A stretch of 57,748 bases of DNA, taken from NCBI GenBank assembly GCA_021773245.1, contig JAJFKK010000125.1, positions 1 through 57,748 of the forward strand, read 5' to 3'. The notes beneath the pieces were generated by a model. That model did no database searches. It was not told the DNA's origin and saw nothing but the letters and a program-made list of their open reading frames with translations. Below are positions 27,609 through 39,487 of this stretch, one piece after another. The position numbers and the translations under genes were made by a program. The number at the start of each line of letters is the position of its first letter. Position 1 is the stretch's first letter. This DNA comes from Gammaproteobacteria bacterium (GTDB lineage: Bacteria > Pseudomonadota > Gammaproteobacteria > Eutrophobiales > Eutrophobiaceae).

Positions 27609-28972
27609 TTGATGTATTGCAGTCCATTATTGCCTTTATTGTTGCGTTAGGCGTTTTAATCACATTTCATGAGTTTGGACACTATTGGGTAGCACGCCGT
27701 TGTGATGTGAAAATTTTACGGTTTTCAATTGGCTTTGGTCGAGCGATTTATAAGAAACAATTTGGTAAAGATAATACAGAGTTTGTCATTGCTGCTTTAC
27801 CTTTAGGTGGTTATGTAAAAATGTTAGATGAACGTGAAGGTGAAGTTAAAGAAGAAGAGTTACCTCGTTCATTTAATTACAAACCATTATGGCAACGCTT
27901 TGCTATTGTCTCCGCTGGCCCACTATTTAATTTTATTTTTGCAATATTCGCTTACTGGTTGATTTTTATAGTAGGTGTGAACGGTCTTAAACCATATGTT
28001 GGTGACATAGAACCGACATCAATAAGTTCACGAGCAGGATTGGTTTCAGGGCAAGAAATAATATCAATAAATGAAATGATAACGCCGACATGGGCAACTG
28101 TGCTTGATAAGTTGGTCAATCATACTGTTAATGGCGATGTTATTAAGATAAGTGTTATTGATAATGATGGTGTTGAGAAAAAAGTAGATATTGACCTTTC
28201 TCAAGTTTCAATAGATGAAATGGCAGAAGGAAAATTATTGGAAGCATTAGGTTTAAGTATTATTGAATTAAAGTTGCCTGCAATTATTGGAGAGGTGTTG
28301 CCAGGAGGTGCCGCTGAAAAGAGTGGCTTACTTCAGTATGATGAAATAATAAATGTAGATGGCAATCCTATTATGTCATGGGGGAAATGGGTAGAGATAA
28401 TTAGAGAAAATCCAGGTGAATCTTTGCATGTTGAAATATCACGTGGCGATTCAAAAGTAATGCTAGAAATGATTCCTGAGCACATTGAGTCTGAAGGTGA
28501 AATGATTGGTCGTATAGGTGCATCAGTATATCAGCCGAACGATTTGTTTGATTCTTACTTTACAAAAGAAAGTTATAGTTTGCCGACTGCCTTTATAAAG
28601 GCAGTAAAAAAAACATGGGAAATGTCAGTGCTAACTCTTCGAGTACTTGGTAAAATGTTAGTAGGGGAGGCATCAGTAAAAAACTTAAGTGGGCCAATTA
28701 GTATTGCCCAGTACGCGGGTCAATCAGCAGGGATTGGATTAGTCGCATTCTTAAGCTTTATGGCTATTGTTAGCGTGAGTTTGGGAGTGTTGAATTTATT
28801 GCCCGTTCCACTATTAGATGGTGGGCACTTGATGTATTACCTTGTAGAATTTGTCATAGGAAAACCGGTTTCTGAAGCAGTACAAATTGTAGGTCAGCAG
28901 ATTGGCGTTGTATTGTTGTTAGGCTTAATGAGTATTGCACTTTATAATGATGTGGCTCGATTGATAGGATAA
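27605..28972 (+). CDS. rseP: RIP zinc metalloprotease RseP
   Basis: 455 aa with HEFGHYW (zinc HExxH) in the first membrane helix and [12 protein letters not shown] carrying the third ligand near residue 400, plus four predicted membrane segments. Two PDZ domains sit between them (about 115-200 and 225-300, the latter [18 protein letters not shown]). It cleaves the anti-sigma factor RseA within the membrane to release sigma-E during envelope stress and clears signal peptides. It fits its place directly upstream of bamA. Confidence 0.96.
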   Translation: MIDVLQSIIAFIVALGVLITFHEFGHYWVARRCDVKILRFSIGFGRAIYKKQFGKDNTEFVIAALPLGGYVKMLDEREGEVKEEELPRSFNYKPLWQRFAIVSAGPLFNFIFAIFAYWLIFIVGVNGLKPYVGDIEPTSISSRAGLVSGQEIISINEMITPTWATVLDKLVNHTVNGDVIKISVIDNDGVEKKVDIDLSQVSIDEMAEGKLLEALGLSIIELKLPAIIGEVLPGGAAEKSGLLQYDEIINVDGNPIMSWGKWVEIIRENPGESLHVEISRGDSKVMLEMIPEHIESEGEMIGRIGASVYQPNDLFDSYFTKESYSLPTAFIKAVKKTWEMSVLTLRVLGKMLVGEASVKNLSGPISIAQYAGQSAGIGLVAFLSFMAIVSVSLGVLNLLPVPLLDGGHLMYYLVEFVIGKPVSEAVQIVGQQIGVVLLLGLMSIALYNDVARLIG

Positions 28973-28978
28973 GTTGTA

Positions 28979-29140
28979 AAACTATAAATAACAATTATAT
29001 GGAAATAAAACTTAATAAATTACTTTAAGTGATAATGCATCTTTGTCTCTATTTTAGCAAGAACAAGTCATTATTATAAAAAACTATAAAAATAAAAGTA
29101 ACAATCACATGCGAATAAAAGTTAATAAACTACTTTATGT
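28979..29140. repeat. Imperfect direct repeat spanning the bamA start
   Basis: 28991-29030 and 29101-29140 match at 33 of 40 positions with an exact 110-bp offset, and ACTATAAA precedes both. The second copy holds the bamA ATG (MRIKVNKLL). The first would encode MEIKLNKLL and then stop at TAA. It looks like a decayed tandem duplication of the bamA 5' end in the rseP-bamA gap. Confidence 0.75.
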
Positions 29141-31409
29141 TTTACTATTGTCCTTGTTTATGGCAATTCCATTGCAGGCAGCCCAAGAATTTGTCATCGA
29201 AGATATTCGAGTCGAAGGCTTAGAACGAATTACACCTGGAACGGTTTTTAACTACCTCCCTATGAAAGTAGGAGATACATTTGATGATACCCGTTCATCT
29301 GAAGCGGTCAGAGCATTATTTAAAACGGGGCTTTTTGATGATGTAAGGCTTGAGAGAGACGGCAGCATTCTTGTCTTCGTTATAAAGGAACGTCCTGCTA
29401 TTGGATCTATTACGATGACAGGTAATGAAGATATTGATACGGATGATTTATTGGAAAACCTTAAACAATTTGGTTTTGCTGAAGGGCGAGTTTTTGTTCA
29501 GTCTCAATTAGATCAAACAGAACAGGAACTGGAACGACAGTATTATTCCTTAGGTAAATATGCAGTCAAAATCGAATCAACTGTAACGGAGCTTGATAAT
29601 AATCGCGTAGGAATTGTAATAGATGTTTCTGAAGGACTGGCGGCTAAAATTAAAAAAATTAATATTGTCGGAAATACAGTTTTTGAAGAAAAGAAATTAC
29701 TAAAGCAATTCAAGTTAAGCACGCCGACATGGCTTTCTTTTTATACAAAGAACGATCAATATTCTAAACAAAAACTTTCAGGTGATCTTGAAGCATTACG
29801 TTCTCACTATTTAGATAGTGGTTATTTAAATTTTAATATTGATTCAACCCAGGTTTCCATCACGCCTGATAAAAAGGATATTTATATCACAATTAATATT
29901 AGTGAAGGTGAACAATACACTGTTACAGATGTTAAATTGGCAGGTGATTTGATTTTGCCAGAAGAGAATTTGTTTAAACTAATCTCTATTGGCAGCGGCG
30001 AGCTTTTTTCTAGAAAAGAAGTGACAGGTAGCAGTAAAAGATTAACTGAGCGATTAGGTGAAGAAGGTTATTCGTTTGCAAATGTGAATTCTATTCCTGA
30101 TATAAATAAGGATGATAAAACGGTCTCAATTACCTTTTTCGTCGACCCGAGTAAACGTGTTTATGTTAGACGTGTTAATTTTTCTGGTAATTCAAAAACC
30201 AGAGATGAAGTTTTGCGTCAAGAAATGAGACAGCAAGAAGCCGCGTGGATATCTACAACTCAAGTTGAAAGAGGTAAGTTACGATTACAAAGAACAGGTT
30301 ACTTTAAGGATGTTAATGTAGATACTCCAGCAGTTCCAGGTACAACTGATCAGGTAGATGTTAATTATACTGTTGAAGAAGCACCAGGTGGACAAATAGG
30401 CTTGGGACTTGGCTTTTCTCAAGGCCAAGGAATAATACTTAATGCGAGTATTAGTCAGGATAATTTTTTAGGTAGTGGTAAAAGTATTAATTTTGGTTTT
30501 AATAACAGTAGTGTCAACACACGATACCAATTAGGATATTTTAATCCATTCTATACTGCGAGTGGTATAGGTCGTGGATTTAACGCATTCTATCGAAAGG
30601 TTGATGCCCAAGATGCTAATTTAGCAATTTATGAAACTAAAGAATTTGGCGGTTCAATGAGTTTCCGATTACCTGTTACAGAAAATAATTCGATAGGAAC
30701 TGAATTTTCATATACAAATACTGAACTTGATCTTGAGGGTTCTTCATCATCACAAATTAGTAATTTTGTTGCTCTAAATGGCGATACGTATGATTTATTA
30801 AAATTTGCCCTTAGTTTTTCGCACGATACTCGTAATAAAAGAGTTTTACCAGATAAAGGAGCATTACACAGTATTAGCACAGAAGTTTCATTGCCAAGTT
30901 TTGGCGACTCATTGCAATTTTATAAAATTGATTTAAAAACCCAATGGTTTAAAGACATATATAAAGATTTGGTCCTAACGTTAGGCGCGAATATTGGTTA
31001 TGGCGATAGTTATGGTGACACTACAGAACTTCCATTTTTCGAAAACTTTTTTGCTGGAGGTCCTCGTTCTGTTCGTGGATTTGAAGAGAATACGCTTGGC
31101 CCAAGAGATAGTGCAAATAGGCCATTAGGTGGAGACAGAAGGATTATTGCAAATGCAGAAGTAATTGTCCCTGTTCCTTTTCTAGCTGAATTTAAGAAAT
31201 CAGTTCGAGTATCTGGATTTGTTGATGCTGGTAATGTCTATGGCCCGGATGAAGATCTTGAATTTTCAGATATACGTTATTCAACAGGAGTTAGTGCTAT
31301 ATGGGTTTCTCCTTTTGGAGCTGTGAGCATGAGTATGTCACTGCCTGTTAACGAAAAGCCGACTGACGAAGTGCAGAACTTTCAATTCACATTTGGAACA
31401 TCATTTTAG
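29109..31409 (+). CDS. bamA: Outer membrane protein assembly factor BamA
   Basis: 766 aa. A signal peptide (LLYVLLLSLFMAIPLQAAQ) is followed by five POTRA domains (about 24-420; POTRA1 EDIRVEGLERITPGTVFNYLPMKVGD). A C-terminal 16-strand barrel carries the family loop motif VRGFEENTLGPRD (about residue 655) and ends in phenylalanine (FTFGTSF), the barrel insertion signal. BamA folds and inserts outer-membrane proteins. The start lies in a duplicated segment described separately. skp follows after 21 bp. Confidence 0.97.
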   Translation: MRIKVNKLLYVLLLSLFMAIPLQAAQEFVIEDIRVEGLERITPGTVFNYLPMKVGDTFDDTRSSEAVRALFKTGLFDDVRLERDGSILVFVIKERPAIGSITMTGNEDIDTDDLLENLKQFGFAEGRVFVQSQLDQTEQELERQYYSLGKYAVKIESTVTELDNNRVGIVIDVSEGLAAKIKKINIVGNTVFEEKKLLKQFKLSTPTWLSFYTKNDQYSKQKLSGDLEALRSHYLDSGYLNFNIDSTQVSITPDKKDIYITINISEGEQYTVTDVKLAGDLILPEENLFKLISIGSGELFSRKEVTGSSKRLTERLGEEGYSFANVNSIPDINKDDKTVSITFFVDPSKRVYVRRVNFSGNSKTRDEVLRQEMRQQEAAWISTTQVERGKLRLQRTGYFKDVNVDTPAVPGTTDQVDVNYTVEEAPGGQIGLGLGFSQGQGIILNASISQDNFLGSGKSINFGFNNSSVNTRYQLGYFNPFYTASGIGRGFNAFYRKVDAQDANLAIYETKEFGGSMSFRLPVTENNSIGTEFSYTNTELDLEGSSSSQISNFVALNGDTYDLLKFALSFSHDTRNKRVLPDKGALHSISTEVSLPSFGDSLQFYKIDLKTQWFKDIYKDLVLTLGANIGYGDSYGDTTELPFFENFFAGGPRSVRGFEENTLGPRDSANRPLGGDRRIIANAEVIVPVPFLAEFKKSVRVSGFVDAGNVYGPDEDLEFSDIRYSTGVSAIWVSPFGAVSMSMSLPVNEKPTDEVQNFQFTFGTSF

Positions 31410-31430
31410 TTTTTTTGGAGTAATATATTA

Positions 31431-31937
31431 ATGAATAAATCGTTTAATTTTTCAATCTTAATTTTGTGCCTTTTTGTTTTTAATACACAAGCTTACGCAG
31501 AAGGTGTCCTGAAAATAGGCGCTGTACAAGTATTAAAAGTATTGCAGCAATCTCCTCAATATCAAGCGGCAGGAAAAGCGCTAGATAAAGAATTTGAACC
31601 AAGAAGTAAAATGCTTATTGCTGAACAAAAGAAAATTAAAGACCTTGAAGACAGGCTAGCTAAAGATAGAGCTATCATGTCAGAAGCAGAAGTTTCAAAA
31701 ATGGAAAGAGATGTTTTATCAAAAAGACGTGACACTAAACGCAGTCAGGATGAGTTTCGAGAAGATGTAAATTTCCGTCGTAATGAAGAATTAGCAAAAA
31801 TTCAAAAAACTATTTTAGAGGCTATCCAAAAAGTAGCTAAAGATAATAATTATGATGTTGTGCTGAGTGAAGGTGTTATTTATGCCAGTGATAAAGCTGA
31901 TATGACTAATTTAGTTATTGAATCATTGAATAAATAA
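31431..31937 (+). CDS. skp: Periplasmic chaperone Skp/OmpH
   Basis: 168 aa with TTGGAG before the ATG. A signal peptide (ILILCLFVFNTQAYAEG) precedes the beta strand KIGAVQVLKVLQQSPQYQ. A long charged coiled-coil hairpin (KKIKDLEDRLAKDRAIMSEAEV) and a C-terminal NYDVVLSEGVIYASDKADMT return strand complete the jellyfish-like subunit. The trimer carries unfolded outer-membrane proteins to BamA, encoded just upstream. Confidence 0.93.
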   Translation: MNKSFNFSILILCLFVFNTQAYAEGVLKIGAVQVLKVLQQSPQYQAAGKALDKEFEPRSKMLIAEQKKIKDLEDRLAKDRAIMSEAEVSKMERDVLSKRRDTKRSQDEFREDVNFRRNEELAKIQKTILEAIQKVAKDNNYDVVLSEGVIYASDKADMTNLVIESLNK

Positions 31938-31989
31938 TCTAATAGTAACTTATTGCATAAATAACTGATAACCATCGAGTAATGTTTTT

Positions 31990-32985
31990 ATGTCAGCAAC
32001 ACTTGGAGAATTATCAGAAATAAGCGGAGCAAAGTTGGAAGGTGATGCTGACTGCGTAATCAATGTTGTAAATACGCTACGGATGGCAAAGAAAGGTGAA
32101 ATATCATTTTTATCTAATCGACATTATGCTCATCAATTACCTCTGACTAATGCCTCAGCAGTTATTTTAGCAGAAGAAGATTTAAAAAATTGTCCAACCA
32201 GTTCTTTAGTTACCGAAACGCCCTATTTAGCATATGCTAAAATTGCAAATTATCTTTACCCAGCTATTGAGTCCTCAGGTTCCATTGATAAAAGTGCGGT
32301 AATTGGCTCAGAGAGCAAAATTGATGATTCAGTAATAGTTTCAGCTAATGTTGTTATAGGTGACAACGTAATAGTCGGTGCTGGAACATTCATTGGACCC
32401 GGATGCGTAATAGAAGACAATGTTGTTATTGGTGAAAATACTTCGTTACTAGCAAACATATCAATACGCTATGGCGTTGTTATCGGAAAATATGTAACTC
32501 TCCACCCTGGTGTTGTTATAGGCGCAGATGGTTTTGGTATGGCGCAAGAAAATGGAGAATGGTTAAACATACCGCAAATTGGTTCAGTCAAAATTGCTGA
32601 TAAAGTAGATGTTGGCGCAAACTCGACAATTGATCGAGGAGCGATAGAAGATACTATTATTAGTAAAGGGGTGAAGATTGATAATCAGGTTCAAATAGGA
32701 CACAACGTGATTATTGGTGAGCATACAGCGATCGCAGGCTGTACAGGTATTGCCGGAAGCACTGTAATTGGAAAACGCTGTATGATTGGCGGTGCTGTAT
32801 CTATTAGCGGTCATATAAAAATAGCTGATGATGTCATGATAACGGGAATGTCGGGTGTTGCGAATTCAATAAAATCTCCAGGTGTTTATTCTTCTGGAAT
32901 TCCTATTACAGAAAATAAGGTATGGAGAAGAAATGTTATTCGTTTTAAAAACCTTGATGCACTCTTTAAAAAATTAATGAAATAA
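31990..32985 (+). CDS. lpxD: UDP-3-O-(3-hydroxyacyl)glucosamine N-acyltransferase LpxD
   Basis: 331 aa. A uridine-binding N-terminal domain ([30 protein letters not shown]) is followed by left-handed beta-helix hexapeptide repeats ([21 protein letters not shown]) and the catalytic-histidine region [24 protein letters not shown]. It adds the second acyl chain to lipid A precursor. It belongs to the lpxD-fabZ-lpxA-lpxB cluster in the same order as in E. coli. Confidence 0.96.
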   Translation: MSATLGELSEISGAKLEGDADCVINVVNTLRMAKKGEISFLSNRHYAHQLPLTNASAVILAEEDLKNCPTSSLVTETPYLAYAKIANYLYPAIESSGSIDKSAVIGSESKIDDSVIVSANVVIGDNVIVGAGTFIGPGCVIEDNVVIGENTSLLANISIRYGVVIGKYVTLHPGVVIGADGFGMAQENGEWLNIPQIGSVKIADKVDVGANSTIDRGAIEDTIISKGVKIDNQVQIGHNVIIGEHTAIAGCTGIAGSTVIGKRCMIGGAVSISGHIKIADDVMITGMSGVANSIKSPGVYSSGIPITENKVWRRNVIRFKNLDALFKKLMK

Positions 32986-32999
32986 AGGTAGAAATATTC

Positions 33000-33455
33000 A
33001 TGCAAGATGCTTCATCCATAATTGATATTGAAAAAATAAAAACTATTCTGCCTCATCGCTATCCTTTTTTATTAGTTGACCGTGTGTTTGAAGTAGAAGA
33101 AGGCAAACGAATTAAAACATTAAAGAATGTAACTATTAATGAGCCATTCTTCCAAGGGCACTTCCCAAATAAATCTGTCATGCCAGGAGTTTTAATTATC
33201 GAAGCTTTTGCTCAATCTGCTGCTCTGCTTGGTGCGTTAGGTTTTGATGAAAACAGAGTATCTGAAGATGATTTATATTATTTAGTTGGTGTGGATAAAA
33301 CGCGATTTAGAAAACCCGTTGGTCCCGGTGATCAATTAATTATGGATGTCGAGTTTTTAACAGTGAAAAGAAATATTTGGAAGTTTCATGCTTCTGCATA
33401 TGTAGATTCAAAGTTAGTAGCTTCAGCTGAGTTATTAACGACACTCATGGAATAG
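33000..33455 (+). CDS. fabZ: 3-hydroxyacyl-ACP dehydratase FabZ
   Basis: 151 aa hot-dog-fold enzyme. [13 protein letters not shown] holds the catalytic histidine. [26 protein letters not shown] holds the catalytic glutamate and active-site tunnel. It dehydrates 3-hydroxyacyl-ACP in fatty acid synthesis, competing with LpxA and LpxD for the same substrates, which explains the conserved clustering. A moderate ribosome binding site (AAAGGTAG) precedes the ATG. Confidence 0.97.
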   Translation: MQDASSIIDIEKIKTILPHRYPFLLVDRVFEVEEGKRIKTLKNVTINEPFFQGHFPNKSVMPGVLIIEAFAQSAALLGALGFDENRVSEDDLYYLVGVDKTRFRKPVGPGDQLIMDVEFLTVKRNIWKFHASAYVDSKLVASAELLTTLME

Positions 33456-33459
33456 ATCC

Positions 33460-34233
33460 ATGATTCATCCAACAGCTATTATTCATCCTGATGCTAAATT
33501 ACATTCAGATGTAACTATAGGCGCTTATTCAGTCATAGGTGCTAATGTATCAATTGATTCAGGAACGAAAATAGAATCCCATGTAGTTATTAATGGCCCA
33601 ACTAAAATAGGATCGAATAATGAGATCTTTTCTTTTAGTTCCTTAGGTGGTGATCCTCAAGACAAAAAGTATCAAGGAGAAATTGATTCAATATTGGAAA
33701 TAGGATCAAATAATACCATCCGTGAATATGTTTCAATTAATAGAGGTACGGGTGATGGCGGTGGTAAAACGGTTATAGGTAATGATAATTGGATTATGGC
33801 TTATGTACACATTGCTCATGACTGCATTGTTGGCAATAGTACAATATTTGCTAATAATGCAACGCTTGCAGGACATGTAACGATAGATGATTTTGCCATT
33901 CTTGGTGGTTTTACAGGTGTACATCAGTTTTGTCGCATCGGTAGTTATAGTTTTTCCGCAATTTCATCTGTAATCGTTAAAGATGTCCCACCTTATGTTT
34001 TAGTTTCCGGAAATACAGCAAAGCCATCAGGTCTTAACCGTGAAGGTTTGAAACGACATGGCTTTAATTCAGAAACGATCAATATTTTACGAAAAGCGTA
34101 TAAAGCGATATATCGTGAAGGCTTAATTCTTAAAGATGCATTGGATATCTTATCTGAACTCTCAGCTGAATCAGACAAAGTAGATATAATGCGTTCGTTC
34201 ATTGCTTCCTCAGAACGCGGAATTGTCAGATAA
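33460..34233 (+). CDS. lpxA: UDP-N-acetylglucosamine O-acyltransferase LpxA
   Basis: 257 aa, standard length. The left-handed beta-helix repeats start at IHPTAIIHPDAKLHSDVTIGAYSVIGANV. The catalytic histidine is in AYVHIAHDCIVGNSTIFANNATLAGHV, and GGFTGVHQFCRIG is diagnostic. A C-terminal helical bundle follows. It catalyses the first step of lipid A synthesis. It ends 25 bp before the lpxB start proposed here. Confidence 0.97.
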   Translation: MIHPTAIIHPDAKLHSDVTIGAYSVIGANVSIDSGTKIESHVVINGPTKIGSNNEIFSFSSLGGDPQDKKYQGEIDSILEIGSNNTIREYVSINRGTGDGGGKTVIGNDNWIMAYVHIAHDCIVGNSTIFANNATLAGHVTIDDFAILGGFTGVHQFCRIGSYSFSAISSVIVKDVPPYVLVSGNTAKPSGLNREGLKRHGFNSETINILRKAYKAIYREGLILKDALDILSELSAESDKVDIMRSFIASSERGIVR

Positions 34234-34258
34234 CGACATATTCATTAAAAATAATTCA

Positions 34259-35395
34259 ATGATACGTATAGGTCTAGTCGCAGGTGAAGCATCAGGCGAT
34301 ATTTTAGGCGCAGGTTTAATAAATGAAATAACTAAGAATGTAGAAAACCTTTCTGTGGAAGGGATAGGCGGGGAAAAACTTACCTTAACAGGAATGAAAA
34401 TATTATTTCCAATGGAACGTTTATCAGTTATGGGCTTTACCGAAGTGTTAGGCCGATACAGAGAGTTAAAAGGAATTAGAAATAAACTTAGAGATCATTA
34501 TATTAAAAATCCTCCTGATGTGTTTATAGGTATTGATGCCCCTGATTTTAACTTAGGTTTGGAAAAAGAATTACGTGAAGCTGGAATTAAAACAGTGCAT
34601 TACGTTAGCCCTTCCGTTTATGCATGGCGTGAATATAGAATAAAAAATATAAGTAAAGCAGTGGATTTAATGTTAAGCCTTTTTCCATTCGAATCAGAAA
34701 TATACAATAAATATAATGTTTTAAATCGATATGTCGGTCATCCTCTGGCAGATGATATAAGTAGTAACATTAATGTAGATGAAGCAAGGCAGGCATTAAA
34801 GCTGCCTAGAGATAAAAAAATTGTTGCTCTTTTGCCAGGTAGTCGATTATCAGAAGTTAAAAAAATAGCTGCACCATTATTAAAAGCTGCGGAGCTTTCA
34901 AGTAAAGTAAATAATAACCTTTATTTTGTAAGTAGCTTAATAAATAAAAAAACTCTTAACAGTTTTAATGAGATAAAAAAACAAGTCGCCCCCAATTTAA
35001 ATATTGATGTGCACCTCGATAAAACACATCGTGTGATGGAGGCAGCAGATATTATTATGCTAGCTTCTGGTACAGCTACACTTGAAGCGATGCTGTTTAA
35101 TAAACCAATGATCGTTACTTATCGGCTATCTTGGCTAACACATGTGATTGTCAAAATGTTAGCTAAAATCCCTTATGCCTCTTTGCCTAATATATTAGCG
35201 GGTAAGAGAATTGTTCCTGAATACCTGCAATATGAGTGCACAGCAGAAAACTTATCTAATGAATTGAATAGTTTGCTATCTTCAGATGAAAAAATTGAGA
35301 AGATGAAAGTGGCGTTTACTGGATTATCTAAACAACTTAGAAAAGGTGCGAATAAACAAGCAGCGATTGCTGTAATGGAGTTACTTAACCGTTGA
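34259..35395 (+). CDS. lpxB: Lipid-A-disaccharide synthase LpxB
   Basis: 378 aa starting [20 protein letters not shown] at the ATG at 34259. The track start 19 codons earlier overlaps lpxA and adds residues not shared with the family. No clear Shine-Dalgarno precedes 34259, so translation may depend on ribosomes finishing lpxA. Other hallmarks are [50 protein letters not shown] and [21 protein letters not shown]. It joins UDP-diacylglucosamine to lipid X. The stop forms TGATG with the rnhB start. Confidence 0.95.
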   Translation: MIRIGLVAGEASGDILGAGLINEITKNVENLSVEGIGGEKLTLTGMKILFPMERLSVMGFTEVLGRYRELKGIRNKLRDHYIKNPPDVFIGIDAPDFNLGLEKELREAGIKTVHYVSPSVYAWREYRIKNISKAVDLMLSLFPFESEIYNKYNVLNRYVGHPLADDISSNINVDEARQALKLPRDKKIVALLPGSRLSEVKKIAAPLLKAAELSSKVNNNLYFVSSLINKKTLNSFNEIKKQVAPNLNIDVHLDKTHRVMEAADIIMLASGTATLEAMLFNKPMIVTYRLSWLTHVIVKMLAKIPYASLPNILAGKRIVPEYLQYECTAENLSNELNSLLSSDEKIEKMKVAFTGLSKQLRKGANKQAAIAVMELLNR

Positions 35396-35991
35396 TGAAA
35401 ATGCCAGATCTTTCATTTCTAAATAGTGTTGAATTATTGGCGGGAGTTGATGAAGTAGGAAGAGGGCCGTTGGCGGGTCCAGTCGTTGCTGCCGCCGTGA
35501 TTCTTGATCCGGAAAAATCAATTATGGGATTAAATGATTCGAAAAAAATATCAGCAAAGAAGCGTGAGTCAATTTCAAATGAAATAAAAGCTAATGCTTT
35601 GGCATGGTCATTAGGACGAGCCGAAGTTGAGGAAATTGATGAAATAAATATTCTTCAGGCAAGTCTGTTAGCAATGAAAAGAGCGGTTGAACTACTAAAA
35701 ATCTCTCCAAATATTGTTGCAGTTGATGGGCAATACACGCCAGATGTTAATTATGAAAAAATTGCTATTATTAAAGGTGATAGCCTGGTTCCAGCGATTA
35801 GCGCTGCATCAATCATTGCAAAAGTAGCACGAGACAATGAAATGATACAATTTGAAGATGTTTATCCAGGCTATGGGTTTTCATCTCATAAAGGCTATCC
35901 AACAAAAAAACATATTGAAGCATTACAAAAATTAGGAATTACTGATATTCATCGTCGAAGCTTTTCTCCTGTTGCTAAATACATTTCGTAA
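35395..35991 (+). CDS. rnhB: Ribonuclease HII
   Basis: 198 aa starting at the ATG in the TGATG overlap with lpxB; the track began at a TTG one codon earlier. The active-site acids are in [22 protein letters not shown] (DE) and VAVDGQY (D), with [12 protein letters not shown] and [15 protein letters not shown] typical of the family. It removes RNA from RNA-DNA hybrids, including single misincorporated ribonucleotides. The order lpxB-rnhB-dnaE is conserved in gammaproteobacteria. Confidence 0.95.
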   Translation: MKMPDLSFLNSVELLAGVDEVGRGPLAGPVVAAAVILDPEKSIMGLNDSKKISAKKRESISNEIKANALAWSLGRAEVEEIDEINILQASLLAMKRAVELLKISPNIVAVDGQYTPDVNYEKIAIIKGDSLVPAISAASIIAKVARDNEMIQFEDVYPGYGFSSHKGYPTKKHIEALQKLGITDIHRRSFSPVAKYIS

Positions 35992-36002
35992 TATTTACTA
36001 AT

Positions 36003-39000
36003 ATGAGTTTTGTGCATTTACATCTTCATTCAGAATTCTCATTAATTGATGGGATGATTAAAGTTGATCAGCTGGCCAAAAAAGCAGCACAACTGTCTAT
36101 GCCTGCGATGGCTGTCACAGAACAACATCATACATTTTCTGCGGTGAAGTTTTATCGTGCAATGCAAAATGTAGGTGTAAAACCGTTAATTGGATCTGAG
36201 ATAAAGGTTGTCGATGAGAATATTAAAGAAGCATTTAATCTTATCCTTATGTGTCAACATTTCGAAGGTTTTCAAAGTCTATCTCGACTAATAACGAAAA
36301 GTTATACCGAAGGACAACGGCGAGGAATCCCTTATGTAAATTACGAATGGCTTAAAGATAATAGTGAAGGACTTATCGCTATTGATTGTGCTGATAACGG
36401 TAGTTTTTCAAATTTAATTCCATTACAAGATGAATCTAAAATAGAAAAAAGCTGTGAAAGTATCATGTCTATTTTTCCTGATAGATATTATTTTGAGTTA
36501 CAGAGAATAGGTGCAAAAGGACAAAATAATCATATAAGCCAAGCTATAAAATATGCTGAGAAATTCAATATTCCAGTTGTGGCGAGTAATAATTCACGAT
36601 TTCTTGATGAAGATGATTTTGATGCTCATGAAACACGCGTCTGTATCAATCAGGGTTATACATTAAATGATGCCAGACGGCCTAAACAATATACACCTCA
36701 ACAGTACGTTCGCTCTTCTGAAGAAATGCATGAGCTCTTTTCTGATATTCCTGAAGCTATAGAAAACACTGTAAAAATTGCACAACGGTGCAATATAGAA
36801 TTTTGTTTAGGTGAAAACTTCTTGCCACATTTTCCAGTAAATGAAAATGAAACAGAAGATGAAAGATTAATTGCTGATGCAAAGTCAGGCTTGTTAAAAA
36901 TCATTGAAGATGAACAACGGATAACTGAAGAAAATAAAGCAGAATACTTTTCAAGATTGGATATAGAAATTGATGTTATTACCAAAATGGGTTTTTCGGG
37001 TTATTTTCTCATCGTTGCTGATTTTATTCGCTGGGCAAAAGAACATGGCATTCCTGTTGGCCCAGGACGAGGATCTGGTGCTGGTTCGCTTGTCGCATAT
37101 GCCTTGGATATAACTGAGTTAGATCCTCTTGAGTATGATTTACTATTTGAGCGTTTTTTAAATCCAGAACGCGTATCTTTACCTGATTTTGATATCGACT
37201 TCTGTATGGACCGACGAGATGAAGTTATTGAGTATGTTGCTATGAAATATGGTCGTGACCATGTTTCGCAAATTATTACTTATGGCACCATGGCAGCAAA
37301 AGCAGTGATCAGAGATGTTGGCAGGGCATTAGGTTTTCCTTACGGATTTGTCGATCAAATAGCGAAGCTTATTCCATTTGATTTAAACATGACGCTTGAA
37401 AGAGCAATGGATGAGGAGAAAGAACTAAGTCGACGTTATAAGTCAGAAGAGGATGTTAAATCCTTATTTGATTTAGCGAGAAAACTTGAAGGATTATCAC
37501 GAAATGCGGGACGTCATGCTGGAGGTCTTGTTATTGCTCCTAAACCTTTGTCAGATTATATGCCGTTATATTGTGAAGAAGGATCTCAATCAACAGTAAC
37601 ACAATTTGATATGGGTGATGTTGAATCTATAGGACTAGTTAAATTTGATTTTCTTGGATTAAGAACGTTGACTATCATAAATTGGGCTCTTCGAGATATT
37701 AATAGAATAAAAAAACAAAATAATGAAAAAGAAATAAACATAAGAAAAATACCACTTGATGATTCTGCAACATACGCATTAATTCAACGTATGGATACTA
37801 CTGCTGTATTTCAATTGGAATCGGATGGTATGAAAAAATTAGTAAGCCGTTTGAAGCCAGATGTCTTTGATGATCTCATTGCGCTTGTCGCGTTATTCCG
37901 ACCAGGACCATTACAGTCTGGCATGGTTGATGATTTTGTTGATAGAAAACATGGTAGAGCACGCGTAACGTATATGCATGATGATTTAGAGTTTGCTCTT
38001 AAGCCTACTTATGGCGTTATCCTATATCAAGAACAAGTAATGCAAATTGCTCAGGTTTTAGCAGGTTATACATTAGGTTCAGCGGACATGTTGCGTCGTG
38101 CTATGGGTAAAAAGAAACCAGAAGAAATGGCAAAACAAAGAGAAATATTCACTCAAGGTTCAGTGAATAGAGGTGTAGATGAAAGACAGGCAACAATGAT
38201 TTTCGATCTAATGGAAAAGTTTGCTGGTTATGGTTTTAATAAATCTCATTCTGCCGCTTATGCTCTTGTCGCATATCAAACAGCTTGGTTGAAAGCACAT
38301 TATCCTGCTGCATTTATGGCTGCAGTATTATCTTCCGACATGGATAACACAGATAAAGTTGTTATGTTATTCGAAGAGACACGCAGAATGAAAATAGATG
38401 TTGTGCCACCATCAGTTAATGAAAGTTTTTATAGTTTTACGATTATAAATGAAAAGAGCATTCAGTACGGTTTAGGTGCAATAAAAGGAGTAGGCGCTGC
38501 AGCAATAGATAACATTATTATAGAGCGCGAAGAAAATGGACCTTATGAAAACTTATTTGATCTGTGTAAGCGAATCGATCTTAGAAAAGCAAATAAGAGA
38601 GTGCTCGATGCATTAATAAAGTCTGGCGCGATGGATTCACTTGGCGCAGGTAGAAGTACCTTGAATGAAAACTTGTCAAAAGCAACTTCTATGGCCGAGC
38701 AGCATAATAAAGATATCGATAGTGGTCAAAATGATATGTTCGGTTTAGAAGCGACATCTAATGCGAATGAGAAAGAGGATTCTTCTTCAGCATATGACGT
38801 TGTTAAAGAATGGGATGATAAGCAGCGGGTCATGTTTGAAAAAGATACTCTAGGATTCTATTTGTCTGGTCATCCGATTAATCGATATAAGCAAGAACTT
38901 TCAAAGATAACACGTAAGTTATATGGTTTAAAAACTGGTGAGGTAAAAGTTGCTGGATATATTATGAGTATTAGAAAGTCAGGAATGAGAGAAGAGTATG

Positions 39001-39485
39001 ATGTCAAAATTGATGATAATACTTCTCGAAAAGTTGTCGTTGTTAAAGCAGGTGATTATGAAAAATACAGGAATTATTTAATCAAAGATCATTTGATTAT
39101 AGTGAATGGTCGAGCCAGAAATGATGAATATTATGAAGGCGGTATTAAAATTTTAGCAGATTCTATTTTTACAATAGAGGATGTTCGTAAATCAGATAAC
39201 CCCTTTAATCTTTCAAGTTCGCTGAAGTTAACATTATATGAGTCGCAAATGACTAACGGGATGATTAATAATATAAAGAATATATTGCAGAAATATAATC
39301 ACGATGTTTCAAATGTAATAGTAAAATATGTGAAGTCAGATGCTGTCGGATTAGTGCCATTTGGCAAAGAGTGGAATGTAAGAATCAGTGACGATCTGAT
39401 AGACGATTTAATGAATATACTTGATATGAAACAGGTTGAAATCGAGTATAATCCAAAAGCTAAAAATAATAACGATTTGATTTAA
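36003..39485 (+). CDS. dnaE: DNA polymerase III alpha subunit
   Basis: 1160 aa, the size of E. coli DnaE. The PHP domain opens [20 protein letters not shown]. Palm acids are in [20 protein letters not shown] (about residues 395-415). [24 protein letters not shown] and [28 protein letters not shown] are further family blocks. A beta-clamp binding motif QNDMF is near residue 920. An OB domain and C-terminal region follow. It is the replicative polymerase. accA follows after 2 bp. Confidence 0.97.
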   Translation: MSFVHLHLHSEFSLIDGMIKVDQLAKKAAQLSMPAMAVTEQHHTFSAVKFYRAMQNVGVKPLIGSEIKVVDENIKEAFNLILMCQHFEGFQSLSRLITKSYTEGQRRGIPYVNYEWLKDNSEGLIAIDCADNGSFSNLIPLQDESKIEKSCESIMSIFPDRYYFELQRIGAKGQNNHISQAIKYAEKFNIPVVASNNSRFLDEDDFDAHETRVCINQGYTLNDARRPKQYTPQQYVRSSEEMHELFSDIPEAIENTVKIAQRCNIEFCLGENFLPHFPVNENETEDERLIADAKSGLLKIIEDEQRITEENKAEYFSRLDIEIDVITKMGFSGYFLIVADFIRWAKEHGIPVGPGRGSGAGSLVAYALDITELDPLEYDLLFERFLNPERVSLPDFDIDFCMDRRDEVIEYVAMKYGRDHVSQIITYGTMAAKAVIRDVGRALGFPYGFVDQIAKLIPFDLNMTLERAMDEEKELSRRYKSEEDVKSLFDLARKLEGLSRNAGRHAGGLVIAPKPLSDYMPLYCEEGSQSTVTQFDMGDVESIGLVKFDFLGLRTLTIINWALRDINRIKKQNNEKEINIRKIPLDDSATYALIQRMDTTAVFQLESDGMKKLVSRLKPDVFDDLIALVALFRPGPLQSGMVDDFVDRKHGRARVTYMHDDLEFALKPTYGVILYQEQVMQIAQVLAGYTLGSADMLRRAMGKKKPEEMAKQREIFTQGSVNRGVDERQATMIFDLMEKFAGYGFNKSHSAAYALVAYQTAWLKAHYPAAFMAAVLSSDMDNTDKVVMLFEETRRMKIDVVPPSVNESFYSFTIINEKSIQYGLGAIKGVGAAAIDNIIIEREENGPYENLFDLCKRIDLRKANKRVLDALIKSGAMDSLGAGRSTLNENLSKATSMAEQHNKDIDSGQNDMFGLEATSNANEKEDSSSAYDVVKEWDDKQRVMFEKDTLGFYLSGHPINRYKQELSKITRKLYGLKTGEVKVAGYIMSIRKSGMREEYDVKIDDNTSRKVVVVKAGDYEKYRNYLIKDHLIIVNGRARNDEYYEGGIKILADSIFTIEDVRKSDNPFNLSSSLKLTLYESQMTNGMINNIKNILQKYNHDVSNVIVKYVKSDAVGLVPFGKEWNVRISDDLIDDLMNILDMKQVEIEYNPKAKNNNDLI

Positions 39486-39487
39486 AT

